Below are positions 11,250 through 21,025 of a stretch of DNA of 64,000 bases, piece after piece. Made by a program: the position numbers and the translations under genes. Numbering within the stretch: the first letter of the stretch is position 1; each line of letters begins with the position of its first letter. The notes beneath the pieces are model-generated. The model had not been told where the DNA came from. It saw only the letters and a list, made by a program, of their open reading frames with translations, and ran no database searches. Origin of the DNA: Zizania palustris (Eukaryota > Streptophyta > Magnoliopsida > Poales > Poaceae); contig JAAALK010000082.1 of NCBI GenBank assembly GCA_019279435.1, forward strand, positions 10,565,455-10,629,454. The letters run 5' to 3'.

Positions 11250-11261
11250 TGGTATCAGAGC
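11250..11261 (+). promoter_or_regulatory. S1 primer-binding site (initiator tRNA-Met)
   Basis: TGGTATCAGAGC lies two bases after the 5' LTR. It is the standard copia primer site complementary to the 3' end of initiator methionine tRNA. Confidence 0.92.
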
Positions 11262-11299
11262 TTGGTCTCTCAAGTTAGGCTTTACCGCCTAGAGAGAAG

Positions 11300-13345
11300 A
11301 TGTCCGACGAGGTGGTTCACAACGTAGGCAAAGGTCCTTACTTTGATGGCTCTAATTATTCCATTTGGAAAGTTCGTATGGCTGCTCACCTCAAAGCCAT
11401 GAGCTTTGAAATTTGGCGTATTGTTGAGTTAGGTTTTGAAGTTGAAGATAAGATGAATCTAACATTTCAAAACAAGAAAGATATGCAACTTGATGCTCAA
11501 GCTACAAATGCCTTGTTCAATTGTTTGTGTGCCGAAGAATTCAATAAGATAAGCAACATTTCAATGGCACATGACATTTGGACTACTCTTCAAGATATAC
11601 ATGATGGAACAACAAGTGTGAAGAATGCCAAGTCGCACTACCTCAAGATCAACTATGAAACATTCACCATGTTGCCCAATGAAAGTGTCAATGAGATGTA
11701 TGCAAGACTTAATGTGATTGTCAATGATCTCAAGGGTGTTGGTGTGAAGTACACGGAGTTGGAAGTTGCTCAAAAAATGTTGAGAGCATTGCCCGAGAAG
11801 TATGACACTTTGGTAACCTTCCTCATCAACTCGGACATGTCAAGTTTGACACCCACAACACTTTTGGGGACTATCAACACAAATGAGATTTACAAGAACA
11901 AGAAAATTGAAGGAAGCACTGAAGATCACTCATCATCCAAGAAGAAGAACATTGCCTTGAAAGCCAAGGTTGAAAAGAAATGTGAAGAAGAAGAAGACAC
12001 TTCTTGTGATGGTGATACCGAGGATGAAGAGATGGCTCTTTTTGTGAGAAAGTTCAACTGGTTCATGAAAAAGAGAGGAAGCTCTTCAAGCTCATTCAAG
12101 AACAATGGTGACAAGAAGTCAACCAAAAGAAACCTTAAGAATGTAAGATGTTTTGAGTGTAATGAGAAGGGTCATTTTGCCTCAAGATGCCCGAACAAAC
12201 AAGAAAGCGAAGATGATAAATCTCAAAAGAAGAACAAAGAAAAGAATGGGAAGAAAAAGCTCTTCAAGAAGTTGAACAAGAAAAAGGGTAGAAATGAAGC
12301 ATTTGTGGGAGAATGGGATTCAAATGAAGATAGCTCCGATTCTTCTTCAAGCTCCGACTTCGGTGGTGAGTCAAACTCAAGAAAGAAGAACATGGCGGGA
12401 ATCGCAATCACGGAAGCTTCATCACTATACTCTCCTTTTTGTCTCATGGCAAAAGGAAGTACTAAGGTAACATCTACTTGTGTTAGTGAACAAAATGATA
12501 GTGATGATGAATTATCTTATGATGATCTTGCCCAAATGCTTGAGGAGCTAAATGAGTTAAGCAGTAAGGAGAGAGTCAAGTTTAAGGCTCTCAAGAAAGA
12601 TCACGAGTCCTTAATGGCTAAATATGAGGAGTTGAAGACTTCTCATATGATGCTTTTGGTCTCTCATGAGAAGCTTTAGGAAACTCATGAAACTCTCATT
12701 GCCTCCACACTCATTAGGCCAAAAGTAGATATAGGCGTCACATGTGATATTTTTGATGATGCATGTCTAAATGATAAAAATTGCATTCCCACTAAGACTA
12801 GCATATCCACCTCATGTGATGAATTACTTGCTATGCCATGCTCATCCACTATTGATATTGCTTCATGTTCAACAAATATATCATCTTCATCTAATTCAAT
12901 ATTAGTTGTTGAAAATCATGAGCTTAAGGAGCAAGTTGCCAAACTAAGTAAGAGTTTGGAAAGATGCTTCAAAGGCAAAAATACTCTTGATAAAATTCTA
13001 AGCCAACAAAGATGCTCTTTCAACAAGGAGGGACTTGGTTTTGTTCCCAAGAAGGGCAAAAAGTCTTCTTATCATGCCCCAAGGTTTGTTAAGAGCAATG
13101 GAAAATTTTGTAACAAATGTCGAAAAGTTGGTCACATAATTGGTGAATGCCACATAAACAAAATTCCCAAAAGTGATGTATTTGATTCTCATTACATGCT
13201 TAAGAGAGCTAATGATGGCTCCATTTATGCTAAATTTTTGGGCACTCCAATTTTGGGAGAAAAGAAGAAATCTATTTGGGTGCCAAAGGCCTTGATAACT
13301 AACCTACAAGGACCCAAAAGGATTTGGGTACCTAAAAAGGCTTGA
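11300..13345 (+). pseudogene. S1 gag with a single internal stop
   Basis: The ATG at 11300 opens a gag polyprotein of the copia UBN2-type family that assembles the particle and binds RNA. The same frame runs to TGA at 13343-13345, broken only by TAG at 12677-12679 (probably CAG to TAG). The N-terminal third has the typical WKVRMAAHL segment. A lysine-rich region follows with a first zinc knuckle (CFECNEKGHFASRC, 12149-12190). The C-terminal part has a long charged helical stretch and a second knuckle (CNKCRKVGHIIGEC, 13109-13150). About 680 codons is large for copia gag but normal for Sireviruses. Pol follows in the same frame after TGA and TAG. Confidence 0.9.
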
Positions 13346-13387
13346 TCTCTTTTGTAGGTAAACTACCACACCGGAGGATCACATTGG

Positions 13388-16300
13388 GTGCTTGATAGTG
13401 GGTGCACTCAACATATGACCGGTGATAGGAAAATGTTCACATCATTTGAAGTTGGTGCTAAAGATCAAGAAAGAGTGACCTTCGGTGATAATAGTAAAGG
13501 AAAGGTAATGGGTCTAGGTAAAATTGCTATCTCAAATGATTTCTCCATTTCAAATGTTTCACTAGTTGAGTCATTAAATTTTAACTTATTATCCATTGCT
13601 CAACTATGTGATTTAGGCCTTTCATGCACATTTAATCCTCAAGAAGTATTTGTAACAAGTATCCATGATAACTCCTTAGTTTTCAAAGGTTTTCGTTTTG
13701 GAAATCTCTATTTGGTGGATCTCTCTTCAAATGAAGCTAATTTGAAAACTTGTTTGGTTGCAAAAACCTCATTGGGTTGGCTTTGGCATAGAAGGCTTGC
13801 TCATGTGGGAATGAATCAACTAAACAAACTTGCAAAAAGAGATTTGGTTGTTGGTTTGAAATATATAAAATTTGAAAAACATAAACTTTGTAGTGCTTGT
13901 CAAGCGGGGAGGCAAGTTGCTTGCTCTCATCCTAGCAAAAGCATCATGTCCACTTCTAGACCATTGGAGCTTTTCATATTGATTTATTTGGTCCAACAAC
14001 TTATAAAAGCATCGGTGGGAATAGTTTTTGTCTTGTTATTGTGGATGATTTCTCAAGATTTACTTGGGTTTTCTTTTTACATGACAAAGCTAAGACCTCC
14101 GAGATTTTCAAAAAGTTTGCAAAACGAGCTCAAAATGAATTCAACTTTTCTATTGTAAAAGTAAGGAGTGACAATGGATCCGAGTTTAAAAATACAAATA
14201 TTGAGGATTATTGTGATGATCTCGGCATTAAGCATGAGCTTTCCGCCACCTATTCACCACAACAAAATGGTGTTGTGGAAATAAAGAATAGGACCCTTAT
14301 TGAGATGGCTAGAAATATGCTTGATGAGTATAGTGTCTCCGACTCTTTTTGGGCGGAAGCTATAAACACTTCTTGCCATGCTTCTAATCATCTTTATTTG
14401 CATCGTCTTTTGAAAAAGACTCCATATGAACTTTTAATTGGACGTAAACCAAACATTGCTTACTTTCGTGTTTTTGGTTGCAAATGCTATATTTATAGAA
14501 AAGGTGTTAGACTAACCAAGTTTGAAAGTCGTTGTGATGAAGGATTTCTCCTTGGATATGCATCAAATAGCAAGGCATACCGAGTGTATAACAAGAACAA
14601 AGGTATTGTTGAAGAAACCTCGGATGTTCAATTTGATGAGACTAATGGCTCCCAAGAGGGGCACGAGAATTTGGATGATGTAGGTGATGAAGGCTTGATA
14701 AGGGCAATGAAGAACATGTCCATCGGTGACATCAAGCCTAAAGAAGATGATGAACTTCCATCCTCCACTCAAGTTGAAGCTTCTACTTCCGCTACGCAAA
14801 ATTTGACTCAACTTGATGAAGATGAAGCCAAAGATCAATCCTCTACTATTCCATCCAAGGTTCACAATGCCACCACAAAAGATCACCCAATTGATCAAGT
14901 CTTGGGTGACATTAGTAAGGGTGTTCAAACTAGATCTCGTGTTGCTTCTATTTGTGAGCATTACTCTTTTGTTTCTTCTATTGAGCCTAAACATGTAGAT
15001 GAAGCTCTAAATGACCCGGATTGGGTAAATGCTATGCATGAAGAGCTCAACAACTTTGAAAGAAACAAAGTTTGGACATTGGTGGAGAGACCCAAGGAGC
15101 ACAACGTAATTGGAACAAAGTGGGTTTTTAGGAACAAGCAAGATGAAAACGGGTTGGTCGTGAGAAACAAGGCAAGATTGGTAGCACAAGGATTCACTCA
15201 AGTCGAAGGTTTGGATTTTGGTGAAACCTTTGCTCCCGTTGCTAGACTAGAGGCTATTCGCATCTTACATGCTTTTGCTTCATGTTTTGATATTAAGTTA
15301 TATCAAATGGATGTGAAAAGTGCTTTCTTGAATGGCGAAATAGCCGAACTAGTGTTTGTTGAACAACCACCCGGCTTTGAGAATCCTAAAAATCCTAATC
15401 ATGTTTATAAACTCTCAAAAGCTCTCTATGGTCTAAAACAAGCTCCTAGAGCTTGGTATGAAAGATTGAGAGATTTTCTCCTCTCAAAGGGTTTTAAAAT
15501 TGGTAAAGTCGACACTACCTTGTTTACAAAAATAATTAATGATGATTTCTTTGTCTGTCAAATTTATGTTGATGATATTATATTCGGTCCTACTAATGAA
15601 GAATTGTGCAATGTTTTTGGTGATATGATGTCTAGGGAATTTGAGATGTCCATGATAGGAGAATTGAGCTTCTTCCTTGGACTTCAAGTCAAGCAACTCA
15701 AGAATGGAACCTTTGTGAGCCAAACGAAGTATATTCATGATCTTCTCAAAAGGTTCGGATTGATGGAAGCAAAGCCTATCAAGACCCCTATGGTGACCAA
15801 CGGACATCTCGACCTAAATGAGGGAGGTAAACCGGTAGATCAAAAATTATATAGATCCATGATTGGTAGTTTGCTCTATCTTACCGCATCTAGGCCCGAT
15901 ATCATGTTTAGTGTTTGCATGTGTGCTAGATTTCAAGCCACACCAAAAGATTGTCATTTGATGGCGGTCAAGAGAATTCTAAGATATTTAAAACATTCCA
16001 TCCATATAGGCTTGTGGTACCCCAAAGGTGCTAAATTTGAGCTAATTGGCTATTCCGATTCGGATTATGCCAGTTGCAAAGTTGATCGTAAAAGCACTTC
16101 TAGAGGCTGTCAATTCCTTGGGAGGTCTCTTGTTTCTTGGGCCTCTAAGAAACAAAACTCCGTTGCCCTTTCCACCGCTGAGGCAGAATACGTCTCCGCG
16201 GGTAGTTGTTGTGCTCAATTACTTTGGATGAGGCAAACCTTGCTTGATTATGGAATAGAATTCTCAAATGTCCCTCTTCTTTGTGACAATGATAGCGCCG

Positions 16301-16518
16301 TCAAAATTGCCAACAATCCAGTCCAACACTCTAGAACCAAACATATTGATATTCGCCATCACTTTCTAAGAGATCATGTTGGCAAAGGTAACATTGTCAT
16401 TAGCCACATAAGAACCGAAGATCAATTAGCAGATATCTTTACCAAGCCACTTGATGAATCCCGCTTTTGTAAGCTTAGGAATGAATTGAATATAATAGAT
16501 TTCTCAAATGTGGCTTGA
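13388..16518 (+). pseudogene. S1 pol: protease, integrase, RT, RNase H (one frameshift)
   Basis: The protease site LDSGCTQHMTG is near 13391 (retropepsin D-S-G). The gag-pre-integrase zinc finger is at about 13785-13910 (H, H, C, C). A one-base deletion near 13968 shifts the frame; the rest is one open frame, 14041-16518. Integrase keeps its catalytic segments (DDFSRF, SDNGSEFK, NGVVEIKNRT). RT follows with FAPVARLEAIRIL, the MDVKSAFLNG block and the intact catalytic box YVDDIIFG. RNase H shows SDSDYASC and CDNDSAV and ends after KPLDESRF. Apart from the frameshift near the start of integrase, the polyprotein looks intact, the best preserved in the window. Confidence 0.93.
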
Positions 16519-17381
16519 AATCATGCATATGTGTGAGTTTTAGATTTTTCTATCCTTGTGACATATATGTATGCTTTTATGCTTGTAGTGCCATATTTGA
16601 AGTTCATGTACTCTTATATATGTTCCTAAGGCCATACATTAAGGGGGAGTATATGGTTACTCTTATATGTTGGAAATTGCTCAGTTAGTTGAAAAACAAA
16701 ATTTGAAAGTTTTGGTATCTTCAAAATCCTATTTTTGAGTTAAAACAGATTTTTCCCATTATTTTATTTCAAGACATATTTTGAACTTTTGCCCAAAACA
16801 AAACTTGTAGATATGGATCATATGATCATTTTTCGTATTCAAATATTTTAACTTTATCCATCCTATCAAAAGATATTTAAAGAATTGAAGTTCAGACAAG
16901 AGTTCGGACAAGAGTTCGGACGTGTTGGAAACTTTGGCTGCAAACGGTTTCTTTTTGAACTTAAAAATTTGAAAACATGATGTTTTATAAACTTTGGGAG
17001 TTATACTAGGTTTCTGCAAAGTTTGAAATTTTTCAAAATTATTTTGCTATATTTTTTCACTTATGCTCCCTTTTGTGCTTTGAAATTTAATTGTTGAGCA
17101 TTAGTGTTGTCGGTCTGACCGGGCCTACTTGGCCGGTCTGACCGCCCTTGCTGAGTCGGTCCAACCGGGCCTACATGGCCGGTCAGACCGGGGCTCGGGC
17201 AGGGTTATATCTCTCCTCTCTATTCAGTTTTCTCTCCCCTCTATTATTTCCTCTCCTCTCAAACCGAGTTCATCTTCTCCTCTCTTGCTCCCAACCCTTG
17301 AAACCGTGTTTCATCGGTCTTCTTGCCGGTCCAACTGGTGGATCTTCTCCGGTCCGACCTCGAGTTCATTTTCCCTTGCCG
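16519..17381 (+). promoter_or_regulatory. S1 spacer between pol and ORF3, with promoter-like leader
   Basis: The first part (16519-17100) is AT-rich and non-coding, with one AGGGGGAG motif near 16641. From 17108 to 17195 there are four GGTCNGACC-type palindromes. At 17205-17300 a TTATATCTC followed by a long CT-rich run resembles a plant core promoter and 5' leader, and a strong splice donor (GGTAAGAAT) follows at 17381-17389. This suggests that ORF3 has its own transcript start. No experiment supports it here. Confidence 0.45.
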
Positions 17382-17807
17382 GTAAGAATTTCCTCCGATT
17401 AAATCCATGGATTTCATCCCTTTGAAGGCTAGGGTTAGGGTTCTTGTTCATGGGCATGCATGTCATCTTGCCAAGGCTAAATCCTCTTTAAACTCAATTG
17501 TTAGCCTTGTGGTACTATTTCCCATGCCTCTATGCAATTTGATATGGCAAATTTGATTATAGAGAAATTTTGTGCAAAAGGGGGTTTGTGCCCGGGTTGC
17601 TAGGCCGGTTCGACCGGTGGGCAATGGGCGGTCCGACCGACCATATACTGGCGGTCAGACCGGCCCTATTACCTCGGTCAGACCGGCCTCCCAATTCTTG
17701 CCCCTCTTTTGCTCATCATTGCTTATTAATGCTTTTGCCCTCTAACAAATTCATAGATTGTCTCAAATCATATCTTTTATCTTATCTGGGTTAAATCTTT
17801 GATTTAG
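17382..17807 (+). other. Candidate leader intron of S1 ORF3
   Basis: A consensus donor (CCG/GTAAGAAT, GT at 17382-17383) and a T-rich acceptor (TTTGATTTAG, AG at 17806-17807) bracket 426 bases. The acceptor ends two bases before the ORF3 ATG at 17810. The segment contains further GGTCNGACC palindromes (17600-17690) and no ORF of note. Prediction only; not tested by transcript data. Confidence 0.5.
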
Positions 17808-17809
17808 TC

Positions 17810-19198
17810 ATGCCTCGCGCCGGCCGTTCTCAAGGAAATGAGCGTCGCTCAAAGTTTGTAGAAGACCGTGGCCAATCGTCCCGGCACTTTCAAGATGACA
17901 GTGATGAGGACTTTGCCTTTGAGGATGATAGCTCTGAGAATGAAGAAGAATTGGCACCTCAGCCACCAGCAGCTAGTGAAGATCCATTTGCATCTTTGGA
18001 ATTCAAGGTGGATGTCCGGAATCAAGAGAACTTTGCTCGTCTGCGCCATCACAATCAATTTCTCAGACCAAGAGATACATCAGATCAGCGGTTTCATACC
18101 AAATTTCAGAAAGAGGTATTCAACATTGCTTATGAGAACCGCTCTTTGGCTCCTCATAAGTGGATTTCTTGGAGGGATCTCAGTGGAGAGGTTGCAGCTC
18201 TCAGGAATATATTTGGAACTGTTGGTATAAACAAAATAGTGAGTCTGAAGAAAGATTTCAATTGGGATGTTATCCGTCAGTTTTATGCCACAGTGTTCAT
18301 ACCTGCCACTTGTGATTCTCTCACATGGATGACTGGAGATATCTTCTGCATTGCCACAAAGCAAGAAATTCAGAGTGCTTGGAACATAAGGTTCTCTTCT
18401 GGCCTCAGATTGCATGATGAGTTTACTCACAACCCTTTATCAGAAGAAGAGATGGCTCAATTCTACATCCCATCTGCTGCTCACAAGATTGGAGGGGTCA
18501 CAGGAATGAAGACTCTTCATAGTGTGGCACATCGCATCCTGCGGCACTCCATTTTACCGCGTCTGGGCAACAATGATGCTATTCGAGGTGTTGCTTGGAC
18601 TCTTCTAGACGCAGTGATGACTGGAAAAAGATTTGATGTCATCCATTTGATGCTATATGAGATGACACTCTCAAAGGGAAGCCTCACTCTTGGAGTCTAC
18701 TATGCTCCGTTCATCATGAGATTAATTTTGATCAAAGTAGGAAATGTGAATGAGCGCCTTGATATCACTCACTCTCAGTACAGGCCTCGTTTCTCGGCTA
18801 CTCCTTTGGCTCCAACCGCCGATCCAGCTGATATGGGAGCAGGACAGGTTCATCCTCAGGACATTCCTAGCAGCTCTTTTGCTCCTCCTCAGGGCTCTGG
18901 ATCTGGTGCTTATTTTGGTATGGATGCCACCCAGTTCTTTGATCCAGTACTTCAACAAGTGACAGCTGGCTTTCTTCAGTTAAATGCAAGAATGGATCAA
19001 ATGTCTCTAGGACAAGAAGCAATCACCTCCCATCTGCAGAACCTTCAAGGTGGTCAAGAGCGTATCAACTCTAGGATTGACACTGTTTCTTCTCGAGTTG
19101 ATCAGCTAGATTCATCTTCCTCAGAAGGATACCCTCTTCAGTACCAGCGCCGTCGTCGTCACCTTGATGATTCTCAGCCTCCTCCTTCCCAGGATTAG
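17810..19198 (+). CDS. S1 ORF3: 462-residue extra protein downstream of pol (env-position)
   Basis: This uninterrupted 462-codon frame sits between pol and the 3' LTR, where Sireviruses carry an env-like ORF. Residues 1-60 are hydrophilic, with an acidic run (DDSDEDFAFEDDSSENEEE). Residues 95-320 form a compact domain with IRQFYATVFIP and LTWMTGDIFC, resembling the plant transposon-protein domains found in many retroelement extra ORFs. Residues 330-385 are low complexity. Residues about 385-440 look like a coiled coil (NARMDQMSLGQ, ERINSRIDTVSSRVDQL). No signal peptide or clear membrane span is visible, so calling it an envelope protein is not supported. The open frame in an otherwise mutated element hints at youth or constraint. 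Function unknown. Confidence 0.8.
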   Translation: MPRAGRSQGNERRSKFVEDRGQSSRHFQDDSDEDFAFEDDSSENEEELAPQPPAASEDPFASLEFKVDVRNQENFARLRHHNQFLRPRDTSDQRFHTKFQKEVFNIAYENRSLAPHKWISWRDLSGEVAALRNIFGTVGINKIVSLKKDFNWDVIRQFYATVFIPATCDSLTWMTGDIFCIATKQEIQSAWNIRFSSGLRLHDEFTHNPLSEEEMAQFYIPSAAHKIGGVTGMKTLHSVAHRILRHSILPRLGNNDAIRGVAWTLLDAVMTGKRFDVIHLMLYEMTLSKGSLTLGVYYAPFIMRLILIKVGNVNERLDITHSQYRPRFSATPLAPTADPADMGAGQVHPQDIPSSSFAPPQGSGSGAYFGMDATQFFDPVLQQVTAGFLQLNARMDQMSLGQEAITSHLQNLQGGQERINSRIDTVSSRVDQLDSSSSEGYPLQYQRRRRHLDDSQPPPSQD

Positions 19199-19609
19199 TC
19201 TCTCTTTTTGGTTCTTGATGCCAAAAGGGGGAGAAGCAGTAGAAATAAGAAGTTTAGGGGAGAAGGTAGCAGTAGTAAGCAGGAAATTAGGAAGAAACAG
19301 TCTAGACTAGTTTGCTCTAATTTTCTATCTCTATCTATCTATGGTTGTTTGTATGACGAACTCTATTTGCTTTCCATAAAGTACTGAACTTAATTTGAAC
19401 TATTTGCTTTTATTATGAAAAACTCTCTCATGTGCTTTGCTTCATTGGATTTGTGAATTGTGTTTGGAATTATAACTCATATCTTGCTCCATATACTTGT
19501 ACCCCATCATTCTTTCAGGGGGAGCTTTGCGCTTAATTATGGATACTTCTATTTAACATATTTCTTTATATCTGAAATGTTTGTCATCAATTACCAAAAA
19601 GGGGGAGAT
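19199..19609 (+). promoter_or_regulatory. S1 3' untranslated region and polypurine tract
   Basis: This non-coding stretch follows ORF3. AGGGGGAG occurs at about 19226, 19519 and 19599. The last one (AAAAAGGGGGAGAT, 19596-19609) abuts the 3' LTR and is the functional polypurine tract that primes plus-strand DNA synthesis. The upstream copies are the repeats known from Sireviruses. Confidence 0.8.
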
Positions 19610-21020
19610 TGAAGATCTAGGCCCTATGTGAGTTTTGGTAATTAATGATAAACATGCGTTTTGTGGACTAATATTTTTCTTAAGTGTGAAGGAAATGAGT
19701 AGGTCCCGTGCAAATGGAGCACAAGATGAAAGACCCGAAGATCTGGACGTTTAAAGGCTACGGCAAAAGGTTTGAAGGAATCTAGAAATTGATCGAGGTG
19801 TTTGAAGCGATCAATTAGGCTAGGTTTAAATTTTGTTTTTGCCGTACTATAAAGAGGGGTTGCATCTTGGTTATGAGTTGATTTTCAAGTGCCAATTTGC
19901 ATTGCATATAGTATCTTTTGATCATGTGTGATTATTGCAAAAGTTACTCTTTGGCAAATTCCTTGAAAAACATATTGCAGCGTTTGTTGGAGTTGTCTGA
20001 CCCTGGCGGTCTGACCGACTATGTGGGTCCGGTCAGACCGACTGGAGTTGGGCGGTCCGACCGGCCAGGAGGCCGGTCTGACCGGGTTGCGCAGGGCAGA
20101 AAACTGTTGGTTTTCAAAGCCGACGGGAGCACTATCGGTCCGACCGAGCCAGCATGGCCGGTCAGACCGTGGTGTCCTGTCACATCAGTAAAACAGCTAG
20201 TTTTCTAGCCGTTGCAGTTGTGGTCGGTCAGACCGGCCCAAGATGGGTGGTAAGACCGACAGTGCGTAGAGAGCCACCTAACTCGTGTAACGGCTAGTTT
20301 TTGGGTGTCTGGCTATATAAACCCTTGCTACAGCTCCTTTGCTAGATTTTTGGCATTCATTTGAGCATACTTGAGCATAAGAGAGTCTCTCCCACCATTG
20401 AGCACTAATTTGAGCACTAGTGAGGTTGGGAACAAAAAGGGGTGATCAAGTGATTGAGTAAATTGCATTGCATTGGCATTTTGGCACTTGATCCTCTTCT
20501 CCTAGCTTTGATTGCAGCTTGTTACTCTTGGAGATTGCCATCTCCTAGACGGCTTGGAGAAGAAACCGATGATCTCTCCTAGAAGGTTGTGGAGGAGACC
20601 CGGGAGGTTGTGAAGGTTGGAGCTCGCCTATCCGGAGTGGAGAAGAGCTACCACTAGTGATCGAGGCCCGAGAGTTGCACTTCCGGTGCCGGCTCATCTT
20701 CAAGCTAATTTCTCTTTGAGAAATCCAAGGCTTGGTGAAGAGAGCGGTCAAGTGAAACTCGCCTCAACGAGGATGTAGGAAATTGGCAAATTTCCGAACC
20801 TCGGGATAAAATTCGGTTGTCTCTTGTCCCCTTTATTTTGAGCAAGTAAAATTGTGCAAGCTTACTTTTCTAGAGTAATCTACTTGCCATCTTAGGTTGC
20901 ACTATTTGCTCTAGCTGTTTGCTACCATTGCTTTAGGTCCTTGCTTATTGTTTAGCATAAATTGTTTTAGTTTTAAAAACCGCCTATTCACCCCCCTCTA
21001 GTCGGTACATCGATCCTACA
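19610..21020 (+). repeat. S1 3' LTR
   Basis: It matches the 5' LTR closely by eye; the start reads TGAAGATCTAGG. It is 1411 bp, exactly 40 bp shorter, because one block of the palindromic array was lost between two near-identical 15-bp repeats at about 20140-20155. TATA box at 20314-20320. It ends CGATCCTACA, followed by the duplication AGCGG. Confidence 0.93.
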
Positions 21021-21025
21021 AGCGG

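Larger units (their letters stand above)
9797..21020 (+). mobile_element. S1: near-complete Sirevirus-type Ty1-copia element with a third ORF
   Basis: The 11.2-kb element has two LTRs (9797-11247 and 19610-21020) and the 5-bp duplication AGCGG (9792-9796 and 21021-21025). Internal order is initiator-Met-type primer site, gag with two zinc knuckles, protease-integrase-RT-RNase H, a long spacer, ORF3 and a polypurine tract. Long gag, a third ORF downstream of pol, and repeated AGGGGGAG motifs (16641, 19224, 19518, 19599) are known Sirevirus features. Damage is light: one stop in gag, stops at the gag-pol junction, and one single-base frameshift. The LTRs are very similar by eye apart from a 40-bp deletion, so the insertion is fairly recent. 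Confidence 0.93.

Noticed and set aside
17810..19198. Envelope glycoprotein for S1 ORF3
   Set aside because: The position matches env-like ORFs, but no signal peptide, cleavage site or membrane span is visible; I keep it as a protein of unknown function.
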